Assembly: GCA_007134625.1 (NCBI GenBank)
Contig: SLKL01000384.1
Location: 1 to 5,471, forward strand
DNA from: Saprospiraceae bacterium
GTDB lineage: Bacteria > Bacteroidota > Bacteroidia > Chitinophagales > Saprospiraceae
Reading direction: 5' to 3'
DNA length: 5,471 bases
In this document: piece after piece, positions 1 to 5,471 of the stretch
Position numbering within the stretch: the stretch's first letter is position 1
Layout: the number at the start of each line of letters is the position of its first letter
Translations under genes and position numbers: made by a program
Notes under the pieces: generated by a model
The model's database searches: none
The model's input: the letters and a program-made list of their open reading frames with translations, nothing else
Told to the model about the DNA's origin: nothing

Positions 1-37
1 ACATCAAATTTGACAACGGACGAAAACCCTAAGATAG

Positions 38-219
38 AATCAAATCTTTCAGCTTAAAGATTATAAATATTATTAGAATGAAACGATAAGATACTTATAG
101 ACCTTTAATTTTTGTCTTCGTAAATGCTTGTCTTGAGCCCTTAGAAATAGAGTTGTACAGCAAAGTAAGGAAACAAGTTATGGCAGGCAAGGAATATGCA
201 TGTGCTCAATCAAATCTTT
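38..219 (+). repeat. Pair of 12-base direct repeats (AATCAAATCTTT)
   Basis: AATCAAATCTTT occurs exactly at 38-49 and again at 208-219, a period of 170 bases. A related ATCAAATTTG lies at 3-12. The flanks differ (GAATC... followed by CAGC; CAATC... followed by GAAA). The words are AT-rich and short, so chance is possible. No function can be assigned. Confidence 0.3.
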
Positions 220-347
220 GAAAATATGGTATTTAGGCTTTTAAACTAAGGAAGGGAATTTAAGGTGCTTTAATTAAAATTGTACTCAGGTTGATAAATT
301 TCATAAATAACCCTGAATACATACTCAAAAACCTTTGTGGATTTTAT

Positions 348-383
348 AAAAAAAAGAGAGAACTAAGAATTTAGCCCTCTCTT
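348..383 (-). terminator. Rho-independent terminator of the sigma factor gene
   Basis: Read on the minus strand, an outer 7-bp stem (AAGAGAG at 383-377 with CTCTCTT at 360-354) encloses an inner 4-bp stem (CTAA 374-371 with TTAG 366-363) and a 4-base loop. A small GG/TT internal bulge separates the two stems. The outer stem is followed directly by six more T residues (353-348). It lies about 83 bases past the sigma stop codon in the right orientation, so it probably ends that transcript. Confidence 0.65.
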
Positions 384-411
384 AAGATTTTAAATCAATT
401 TATAGATTGAG

Positions 412-436
412 CACTAATCTTCCATTAGTGTTTTTT
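412..436 (+). terminator. Possible plus-strand terminator hairpin
   Basis: CACTAAT (412-418) and ATTAGTG (424-430) form a perfect 7-bp stem with a 5-base loop, followed by six T residues (431-436). This has the layout of an intrinsic terminator for plus-strand transcription, although the stem is AT-rich. No plus-strand gene is seen upstream inside the window. It could end a transcript entering from the left, or block antisense reading into the sigma gene. On the minus strand it lacks a T tract. Confidence 0.35.
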
Positions 437-438
437 CA

Positions 439-458
439 ACTGATATAGACTTATCAGT
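439..458. repeat. Small stem-loop just past the sigma factor stop codon
   Basis: ACTGATA (439-445) and TATCAGT (452-458) are a perfect 7-bp inverted repeat around a 6-base loop, starting 8 bases past the sigma stop codon in transcription order. There is no T run after it on the minus strand, so it is not a typical terminator. It may form in the 3' untranslated RNA and protect or signal the end of the message; that is inference. Confidence 0.35.
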
Positions 459-466
459 ATTAGTGC

Positions 467-1051
467 TTATTGTAAAACGATGTTCTTTTCTTCCATCAAT
501 TTGCGAATATTGATCAAAGCGTATCGCATTCTACCTAAGGCAGTATTGATGCTGACATTTGTTAAGGCAGCGATTTCTTTGAAACTCATATCTGCATAAT
601 GTCTTAAGATTACCACTTCTCTTTGTTCATCAGGTAGCATATCTACTAACTTCCTGACCTTATTATGAGTTTGGCTCTTCATTATTTTTTGTTCCATATT
701 GTCATCCTTGTGTTCTAAAACATCAAAGATATCGAAGGTCTCGGTAGGACTGACTTTGGTGCGTCTTTTGGCTCTTCTGAAATGGTCAACACAAAGATTG
801 TAAGAAATTCTCATTGCCCACTGGAGGAATTTGCCCTCGTGATTGTATTTTCCTTTTCTCAATGTTTTGATAATCTTTATGAAAACTTCCTGGAAAATAT
901 CATCTGCCTGATCTCTATCTTTGACAAAAAGATAAATAGAGGTGTAAATTTTTTCGCGATGACGATTAAGGAGAATTTCGAAAGATTTTTCATTTCCATC
1001 CAAATAGCTTTGGATCAGTTCCTTGTCTGATAACGGAGTCAAATTGCTCAT
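467..1051 (-). CDS. ECF-type RNA polymerase sigma-70 factor
   Basis: This 194-residue protein has the two-domain layout and length of ECF (group IV) sigma factors, which direct core RNA polymerase to a regulon-specific promoter set. Residues about 20-95 form region 2: the DDIFQEVF stretch (50-57) is the core-binding helix, and GKFLQWAMRISYN (73-85) followed by the basic VDHFRRAKRR (88-97) matches the -10 recognition part. A variable acidic linker (about 100-135) leads to region 4 (about 139-187). There, LPDEQREVVILRHY is followed by a helix-turn-helix, FKEIAALTNVSINTALGRMRYAL, which reads the -35 element. The start shown gives the usual short leader before LSDKELIQSYLDG. No anti-sigma gene is adjacent: a terminator follows downstream, and pyrophosphatase lies 196 bases upstream. 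It is not beside a FecR-like gene, so it is not an obvious SusC/FecI-type regulator. Its regulon cannot be told from the sequence. Confidence 0.93.
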   Translation of the reverse strand: MSNLTPLSDKELIQSYLDGNEKSFEILLNRHREKIYTSIYLFVKDRDQADDIFQEVFIKIIKTLRKGKYNHEGKFLQWAMRISYNLCVDHFRRAKRRTKVSPTETFDIFDVLEHKDDNMEQKIMKSQTHNKVRKLVDMLPDEQREVVILRHYADMSFKEIAALTNVSINTALGRMRYALINIRKLMEEKNIVLQ

Positions 1052-1154
1052 GACGATCTACTTTTTTGATTAATAAAATGGTTAAAAAAGTGTAGAATTT
1101 TCCGCTATATAAAAGGTTTTTTAAATGAAAAAATTAAAATTGATAATGCTAAGG

Positions 1155-1178
1155 TAAGAAAAATGGTCTGTTTTCTTA
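1155..1178. repeat. AT-rich stem-loop between pyrophosphatase and sigma factor genes
   Basis: TAAGAAAA (1155-1162) and TTTTCTTA (1171-1178) form a perfect 8-bp stem with an 8-base loop. It lies about 70 bases past the pyrophosphatase stop and about 100 bases before the sigma start in transcription order. No T tract follows immediately on the minus strand, so it would be a weak terminator at best. No convincing TAnnTTTG promoter for the sigma gene was found in the same gap. Confidence 0.3.
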
Positions 1179-1247
1179 AGAATCATATGGTTGTTAACAG
1201 TAATTTAACTGCAAAAATTTTAATCACTTTTACTTTTTTGAATAAAA

Positions 1248-1775
1248 TCAAAATAATTTTCTATATAAAAATAAGCTATCCTCAAGGATTTTAAACGCTT
1301 TTTCCTTATTCATCACATCCTCTACAACCACTTCTTTTTTTTCTAAGATTTTATAATCCTCGAAAAACCGTTTTAACTCATTCATTGAGTGTGGAGGCAT
1401 CTGATGAATATCATTAATATGGTTTACACTCATATCATTTTTTGCCACAGCTATAATTTTATCATCCGCCTCCCCTTGATCTAACATTCGCATAACTCCA
1501 ATGACTTTTGCCGTGACGAGTGTCATAGGTGGTATTTCTATAGATGAAAAAACCAAAATATCTAAAGGATCTTTATCATCACAATAGGTTCTTGGAATGA
1601 AGCCGTAGTTAGCAGGATAGTGTACCGAAGAAAAAAGTACGCGATCAAGCTTTATCATACCGGTTTCTTTATCCAGTTCAAACTTTCCTTTACTGCCTTT
1701 TGGAATTTCAATAACTGCTTCAACAAATTCCGGCAAATTATTTCCCGGGCTTAAATCATGCCATGCGTGTTTCAT
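1248..1775 (-). CDS. ppa: Inorganic pyrophosphatase, family I (soluble)
   Basis: This cytoplasmic enzyme hydrolyses pyrophosphate to two phosphates using Mg2+, pulling forward the biosynthetic reactions that release pyrophosphate. The 175-residue length is normal for bacterial family I enzymes. All active-site positions known from the E. coli enzyme can be lined up: E23 in EIPKGS; K31 and E33 in GKFELD; R45; Y53 and Y57 in YPANYGF; the D67, D69 and D72 triad in DKDPLD, the family signature; D99, D104 and K106 in the DQGEADDK stretch; and Y141-K142 in FFEDYK. Nothing essential is missing, so it should be active. The start is fixed by an AGGAGG directly upstream and by the usual short N-terminal leader ending in [13 protein letters not shown] promoter candidate lies just upstream, which suggests independent transcription although the neighbours are on the same strand. 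Family II and membrane pyrophosphatases are excluded by the motifs. Confidence 0.96.
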   Translation of the reverse strand: MKHAWHDLSPGNNLPEFVEAVIEIPKGSKGKFELDKETGMIKLDRVLFSSVHYPANYGFIPRTYCDDKDPLDILVFSSIEIPPMTLVTAKVIGVMRMLDQGEADDKIIAVAKNDMSVNHINDIHQMPPHSMNELKRFFEDYKILEKKEVVVEDVMNKEKAFKILEDSLFLYRKLF

Positions 1776-1778
1776 AAA

Positions 1779-1784
1779 CCTCCT
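1779..1784 (-). promoter_or_regulatory. Shine-Dalgarno site of the pyrophosphatase gene
   Basis: On the minus strand AGGAGG ends only 3 bases before the ATG at 1775. It is a full match to the anti-SD core, which is unusual in Bacteroidota, where most genes lack such sites. The spacing is shorter than the usual 5-9 bases. It supports the chosen start, since no other in-frame ATG lies nearby. It could also be a chance match in a purine-rich leader. Confidence 0.5.
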
Positions 1785-1811
1785 ATACTTTTACTTTTAC
1801 CTAATAAAATG

Positions 1812-1843
1812 CAAAAGTAATATTATCAGAACTATCTCATCAA
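1812..1843 (-). promoter_or_regulatory. Bacteroidota-type promoter for the pyrophosphatase gene
   Basis: On the minus strand TACTTTTG (1819-1812) is an exact match to the phylum -7 consensus TAnnTTTG. A TTG (1843-1841) lies 21 bases upstream, close to the spacing known for the -33 element. Transcription would begin near 1805, giving a leader of about 30 bases that is A-rich and ends in AGGAGG. This placement between the two genes supports a separate transcript for pyrophosphatase. Confidence 0.55.
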
Positions 1844-1878
1844 GTTAAAGCCCTGAAAGAATAAACTAAAATAATGGT

Positions 1879-2445
1879 TTACCTTTCAACTGCTGCTGAT
1901 TGTAGTCTTTCAGCTTGCACTAAAACACCTCCTGAAGTACTTTCGTACTTTAGTTCACCCGTTGAAGAATAAATGTGTATAAACGACTGACAAACTCCTC
2001 CGCAGGCGGCATCTCTACAATAAGTAGCAGGATGACCATAGGTAGATGATTCTGTTGTAACGGCACATTCAGTTGCACCATCCGCAGGCCAATCACCGCA
2101 TCCGCAAATAAATTCAAGTTTGTCTCCGGGACTTAATTCGAAAACATCTCTTCTGTGAGCCATTGGAATAAGATGATAAGTTTTTCCTGCAGGAACAACC
2201 ACTGAATTGTTAGCTCCCAACTCTAAATCTGATAAATTTATTAAAGGATTAGCAAGCGCATTAGATCGTGCTATTGTGGTTAATGTTTGTCGCTCAACTA
2301 ATGCATTTTGCATTTGATCACCTCCCCAGGAAACTCTCGCCTCCATTTGAATGCTACCTGCTGCATTAGATGTAATAAAACTTTGTCCCAATGCCAATCC
2401 GGCAATAAAAATGAAAATGGATATTAAAAATAATCTGACCAACAT
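1879..2445 (-). CDS. Secreted cysteine-containing protein of unknown function
   Basis: I do not recognise the family. The 188-residue product starts with a clear signal peptide: a short MLVR leader, a hydrophobic stretch (5-19), then LALGQ with likely cleavage near residue 20 or 21. No lipobox cysteine is present, so it is probably soluble in the periplasm, exported, or surface-bound, not a lipoprotein. The middle (about 30-112) is free of cysteine and reads like a beta-rich domain: it has VVVPAGKTYHLIP (82-94) and SPGDKLEFI (105-113). The second half has six cysteines: C114 and C116 (C-G-C), C127, C143, C148 and C152 (C-X4-C-X3-C). An even number suits three disulfides in an exported protein; metal binding is an alternative. 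It is followed 103 bases later by pyrophosphatase, with no shared role evident. No Shine-Dalgarno site precedes the ATG; the leader is AT-rich, as is usual for the phylum. The start is supported by the signal peptide. Confidence 0.8.
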   Translation of the reverse strand: MLVRLFLISIFIFIAGLALGQSFITSNAAGSIQMEARVSWGGDQMQNALVERQTLTTIARSNALANPLINLSDLELGANNSVVVPAGKTYHLIPMAHRRDVFELSPGDKLEFICGCGDWPADGATECAVTTESSTYGHPATYCRDAACGGVCQSFIHIYSSTGELKYESTSGGVLVQAERLQSAAVER

Positions 2446-2564
2446 GTTGATATTTTTTATTATAAGTGATTTTAGAAAGTAAAATTAAGCAATATTAATA
2501 AACTTTTATGTAATTCCGTTTTTTATGTTTCAACTTTTTAGAATTTTAACCTAATAGTCTTCAT

Positions 2565-2618
2565 GTCGTCAAAATCAAGAGGCTCGTCTAAATAATGACA
2601 AAATTTCTAATTGACGAC
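2565..2618. repeat. Inverted repeat GTCGTCAA / TTGACGAC
   Basis: GTCGTCAA (2565-2572) and TTGACGAC (2611-2618) are perfect 8-base inverted copies separated by 38 bases. A related CTCGTCTAA (2583-2591) lies between them, beginning 18 bases after the first copy. These CG-containing words stand out in an AT-rich background. They could be binding sites for a regulator of one or both divergent genes, or a chance pair; no known operator was recognised. Confidence 0.3.
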
Positions 2619-2719
2619 TTACCTTAGCTTCAATATTCACGGCTTTTTCTATTAGAGTCTGTAAACTTAAGAAATGTTGCCTGTTATTAAATGCTTTTGT
2701 TAAAAAATAAAAAGTTCAT

Positions 2720-2751
2720 TGACTTAAACTTTTAATTCCTGATAAATTTCT
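2720..2751 (+). promoter_or_regulatory. Possible promoter of the outer-membrane protein gene
   Basis: TTG (2720-2722) is followed after 21 bases by TAAATTTC (2744-2751), which matches TAnnTTTG at all but the last base. The spacing equals that of the pyrophosphatase promoter candidate. Transcription would start near 2758, about 25 bases before the ATG. An AAAAGTT/AACTTTT inverted repeat (2711-2717, 2728-2734) surrounds the TTG. One mismatch in an AT-rich region keeps confidence low. Confidence 0.35.
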
Positions 2752-2782
2752 AAATGAAAACAGGATAATAAATTCTATACAA

Positions 2783-5471
2783 ATGAAACTAAACCTATTT
2801 ACCATTTTCTTTACTCTGCTTTTCTTCTACGGAAATGCAGATGCTCAAAACCGTTACAGTGTCACAGGAAAATTGATTAACCAACAGGAAGAACCCCTGG
2901 AGTGGGCTTCAGTGATTTTATTTAATCCTGTTGATTCTACGATGTCAGCCTTTGCATATTCAGACACTGAGGGTGATTTTATTATTCCCAATGTCAGAAC
3001 AGGTAACTATTTATTAAAAGCAGGTTTCGTGGGCATGACTGATCACGAACAAATTATTGACATTGAAGAAAATCTGGATCTGGGTATTATTGTAATGGAG
3101 TCCGCTGCAGGATTGGAGGGCGTGGAAGTGACCTCTACAAGAATACCAATCCTCGTTCAGCGAGATACCGTGGTCTATGATGCCAACGCATTCAATTTAG
3201 CACAAAATGCCACAGTTGAAGATCTCTTGAGACGCTTACCCGGAGTCGAGGTAGATGCAGATGGTACAATCCGAGCGCTAGGAGAGGAAGTTCAAAATGT
3301 GCTTGTGGACGGACGTAGGTTTTTTGGGGGTGATGCCCGGATAGCTACAAGAAATATTCAGGCAGATGCGGTGGATCGGGTTCAGGTTTTTGACAGAAAA
3401 TCAGAAGAAGCAGACTTTACCGGTATTGATGATGGTTCACGGGAAAAGACGATTAATCTGGAATTAAAAGAAGACAGAAGAGGTGGTGGATTTGGCTATG
3501 TTTCCGGAGCTTATGGATTACCTGATGATAGATTTGATGGGAAAATAAGCTACAATCGCTTTGATGACAAAAGACAAATGGCCATACTTGCAGGTGGAAA
3601 CAATATCAATGAACTCGGTTTTTCGTGGCAGGATTATTTTCAGTTTTCCGGTGGAATGCAACAAATGATGTCAGGCGGAGGTGGAGGTCGTGGTATGGGA
3701 GGTTTTAGAGGTGGAGGAAATCCGCTGATATCTCAAGGACCCCAAGCCGGTTTTCTTAATTCATTTAGTGGCGGACTACAATTTTCTCAAACATATGGAA
3801 ATGAAAATGAAATTAATGCCAGTTACTTTTTTGGTCTTGCTGATCGCACAAATGAGAGGATTTTAAGTAGGGATAATTATTTGCCGGCAAATCAGGTACT
3901 AAATACAAGAGATAGTTCTTTGGTTGAATCTAAAAACTATGATCATCGACTCAATCTGAGGTGGGATCAGAACCTGGGGGATCGATCGGCTATCAGATTC
4001 AATTCTAATCTGAACTATACCCTCAGGGATGAAGCGAGACTGAATACGACAACCAATAAAAATGATTTTCAAAAATTCACTAACGAAAGTGAACAGGATT
4101 TTACTGGCGATGGTACCAACATCAATTACACAGGGTCTTTAACCTTTAGACACCGTTTCCCGACACGCGGAAGAGTGCTCGCTGCCAGTCTGTCCGGAAG
4201 TTATAGTCAAAATGAAGAGGATGGCTTTTTGAATGCTTTTAACAAGATTTTTGAGGAAGATTTGATGCTTACCGATTCTACGATTATTCAAAGTCAGGAT
4301 CAGGACAATCGTTCGCATGCTTATGGGGTGGATTTGCAATATACCGAGCCTATAGCAGACCAATTGTTTTTAACCGGTCAGTATATTTTTAATAATAGTG
4401 TGAGAAGGAACAATAGAGAAGTAATTGATCTTTCTGATGAAGGTAACCCGATAATTGTCCCTGCATTATCCAGTGAATACAACACTGATTTCCTGTATCA
4501 CCGAATGGGTTTGTCACTTCGAAAAATCACAGATCGTTCAAATATTAATGCGGGAATTGATTATCAACTATCTACTTTAGATGGCGAAGTAGTCGGTTTT
4601 GAAAGTCCTGTAAGCAGAGACTTTTCTTACTTTCTCCCCAGATTTTCATGGAACTATGAAGTACACAGGGGAAAAAATATGAATCTAAGTTACAATACCT
4701 CAGTACGTGAACCATCAGTCATTCAGCTTCAGCCGATAATTGACAATTCAGATCCCCTCAATATTTACGAAGGGAATCCCGACCTTGAACCACAATATAC
4801 ACATAGATTGAGCTATCGATACACCACTTTTAACATGATGACTTTTCAGAATTTCTTTGTTTTTGGAAATGTTTCCTACACCAGAAACAGAATAAGGGAG
4901 TCCATCAAGTTCGATGATCAGCTGAGAAGAATAAGAAAACCCGTGAATGTTTCAGATGATTGGAGTGTTACCGGGACAATTAATTATGGACGACCTATTG
5001 CGAATACAGGGATCAGGGCCAATATAAGAGTTGGAGCTTTATATAATTGGGGTAATACTTTTATCGAGGATGAAGAAGCAGAAACAAGAACATTTGCACC
5101 CAATGCAGACTTAAGATTGATGTATTCGCTTAATGATTGGCTAGATGTCAATTTGACTACTAATGCTACTACTTCAAATACCAGATACCTGATAGAAAGC
5201 AGCCTTGACCAGTCTTTTCAGACTTATCGTCACGGCTTAGATCTTACTGCGACACTGGCTGAAGGAAATTGGCAACTGGAAACTTCGATGAATATAGCTC
5301 AATACAGAAGTGATGATGGCTTGTTTGATGATGATATTCCGATCTGGAATGCCTCCATTTCAAGGTTTTTTATGGAGGATAATCGCATACAGGTTAAACT
5401 GAGAGGAGTGGATTTACTCAACAGAAATATTGGATTTAACCGTACTACAGATTTGAATTTTATAGAAGAGT
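2783..5471 (+). CDS. Outer-membrane beta-barrel protein, TonB-receptor-like, with N-terminal regulatory-like domain (3' end outside window)
   Basis: The frame is open for 896 codons and runs off the right edge. A signal peptide (residues 1-21, ending in ADA before Q22) sends it to the outer membrane. Residues about 26-106 form a carboxypeptidase-regulatory-like beta-sandwich: SVTGKL at the start, then PLEWASVILF, SDTEGDFIIPNV and GNYLLKAGFVG. A plug-like domain follows (about 110-232), with TVEDLLRRLPGVEV (144-157), NVLVDGRRFFGGD (172-184) and DAVDRVQVFD (195-204). The remainder is a barrel in which the stretch 637-672 carries the family hallmark: SVREPS, QLQP, SDPLNIYEGNPDLEP. These features fit the outer membrane protein beta-barrel family (PF14905 type) common in Bacteroidota. 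Members resemble TonB-dependent receptors, but most have no known substrate. A glycine-rich segment (298-312) interrupts the early barrel. There is no SusD-like gene upstream. The start at 2783 is the only one that keeps the signal peptide; no Shine-Dalgarno site is seen. The last residues look close to a typical C-terminus, so probably only a few dozen are missing. Confidence 0.92.
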   Translation, partial: MKLNLFTIFFTLLFFYGNADAQNRYSVTGKLINQQEEPLEWASVILFNPVDSTMSAFAYSDTEGDFIIPNVRTGNYLLKAGFVGMTDHEQIIDIEENLDLGIIVMESAAGLEGVEVTSTRIPILVQRDTVVYDANAFNLAQNATVEDLLRRLPGVEVDADGTIRALGEEVQNVLVDGRRFFGGDARIATRNIQADAVDRVQVFDRKSEEADFTGIDDGSREKTINLELKEDRRGGGFGYVSGAYGLPDDRFDGKISYNRFDDKRQMAILAGGNNINELGFSWQDYFQFSGGMQQMMSGGGGGRGMGGFRGGGNPLISQGPQAGFLNSFSGGLQFSQTYGNENEINASYFFGLADRTNERILSRDNYLPANQVLNTRDSSLVESKNYDHRLNLRWDQNLGDRSAIRFNSNLNYTLRDEARLNTTTNKNDFQKFTNESEQDFTGDGTNINYTGSLTFRHRFPTRGRVLAASLSGSYSQNEEDGFLNAFNKIFEEDLMLTDSTIIQSQDQDNRSHAYGVDLQYTEPIADQLFLTGQYIFNNSVRRNNREVIDLSDEGNPIIVPALSSEYNTDFLYHRMGLSLRKITDRSNINAGIDYQLSTLDGEVVGFESPVSRDFSYFLPRFSWNYEVHRGKNMNLSYNTSVREPSVIQLQPIIDNSDPLNIYEGNPDLEPQYTHRLSYRYTTFNMMTFQNFFVFGNVSYTRNRIRESIKFDDQLRRIRKPVNVSDDWSVTGTINYGRPIANTGIRANIRVGALYNWGNTFIEDEEAETRTFAPNADLRLMYSLNDWLDVNLTTNATTSNTRYLIESSLDQSFQTYRHGLDLTATLAEGNWQLETSMNIAQYRSDDGLFDDDIPIWNASISRFFMEDNRIQVKLRGVDLLNRNIGFNRTTDLNFIEE

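Larger units (their letters stand above)
1..466. other. AT-rich region without a supported gene, downstream of the sigma factor gene
   Basis: No reading frame here looks like a gene. Frame 1 is open from the left edge to a TAA at 55-57 (18 residues) and frame 3 from the edge to a TAA at 30-32 (9 complete codons). Either could be the tail of a plus-strand gene that starts outside the window, but both are too short to judge. The right part (348-467) is rich in hairpins and contains the likely end of the sigma factor transcript. The left part contains a 12-base direct repeat. No tRNA- or rRNA-like structure was recognised. Confidence 0.6.
2446..2782. other. Divergent intergenic region between the secreted protein and the outer-membrane protein
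   Basis: This AT-rich stretch has no plausible gene; a four-codon frame starting at the ATG at 2755 stops at once. It must hold both divergent promoters. A candidate is visible for the plus-strand gene. For the minus-strand gene only a one-mismatch -7 (TAATATTG, 2497-2490) was found, with no TTG at suitable spacing, so it is not called. The centre carries an inverted repeat listed separately. Confidence 0.6.

Noticed and set aside
1..57. Possible C-terminal tail of a plus-strand gene (frame 1 open to the stop at 55-57; frame 3 open to the stop at 30-32)
   Set aside because: Eighteen and nine codons are too short to separate from chance, and neither can be linked to a family.
299..322. Minus-strand ATG at 322-320 opening a frame of about 20 codons
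   Set aside because: Too short, no supporting initiation signal, and it stops soon after inside AT-rich non-coding sequence.
782..1030. Plus-strand open frame of 82 residues
   Set aside because: It lies wholly inside the sigma factor gene on the opposite strand, and its product has no domain or homologous look; it is an antisense shadow.
1193..1211. Overlapping GTTAAC palindrome and CAGT/ACTG mini-stem after the pyrophosphatase gene
   Set aside because: The stems are only 4-6 bases and there is no T tract, so it cannot be called a terminator.
1052..2445. A single three-gene operon on the minus strand
   Set aside because: Gaps of 103 and 196 bases, a good promoter candidate before pyrophosphatase and unrelated functions argue against a tight operon, although read-through cannot be excluded.
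2755..2769. ATG at 2755 as an earlier start or leader peptide for the outer-membrane protein
   Set aside because: It is out of frame with the gene and stops after four codons; nothing suggests attenuation.
4139..4363. Minus-strand open frame of 74 residues
   Set aside because: It is antisense to the barrel part of the outer-membrane protein, whose frame is continuous there; the product shows no recognisable features.

Overview
The window is AT-rich and reads as a chromosomal segment of a Bacteroidota bacterium, probably from the Cytophagales/Saprospirales side; that finer placement is a guess from protein style only. The pointers are: an outer-membrane beta-barrel protein with an N-terminal carboxypeptidase-regulatory-like domain and a plug; a short ECF sigma factor of the type common in this phylum; a family I pyrophosphatase; near absence of Shine-Dalgarno sites; and two promoter candidates resembling the phylum's TTG-N(~20)-TAnnTTTG pattern.

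Layout. Positions 1-466 carry no convincing gene but hold a minus-strand intrinsic terminator (348-383) and two further small hairpins. Three genes follow on the minus strand, in transcription order: a secreted cysteine-containing protein of unknown function (2445-1879), inorganic pyrophosphatase (1775-1248) and an ECF sigma-70 factor (1051-467). The gaps between them are 103 and 196 bases. The pyrophosphatase has its own promoter candidate, so the three are more likely separate units than one tight operon. A 337-base divergent intergenic region (2446-2782) holds an 8-bp inverted repeat and a promoter candidate for the plus-strand gene. From 2783 to the right edge a long reading frame (896 complete codons, no stop) encodes an outer-membrane beta-barrel/TonB-receptor-like protein that runs off the window.

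How the genes relate. No shared pathway is evident. The pyrophosphatase is housekeeping, the sigma factor has no anti-sigma gene beside it, and the outer-membrane protein has no SusD partner on its upstream side. The least explained gene is the secreted six-cysteine protein. I see no CRISPR array, mobile element, tRNA or rRNA, and no clear evidence of a new multi-gene system. The findings are modest: the cysteine protein, a glycine-rich loop in the barrel, possible alternative RNA structures after the sigma gene, and short repeats at or near promoters.
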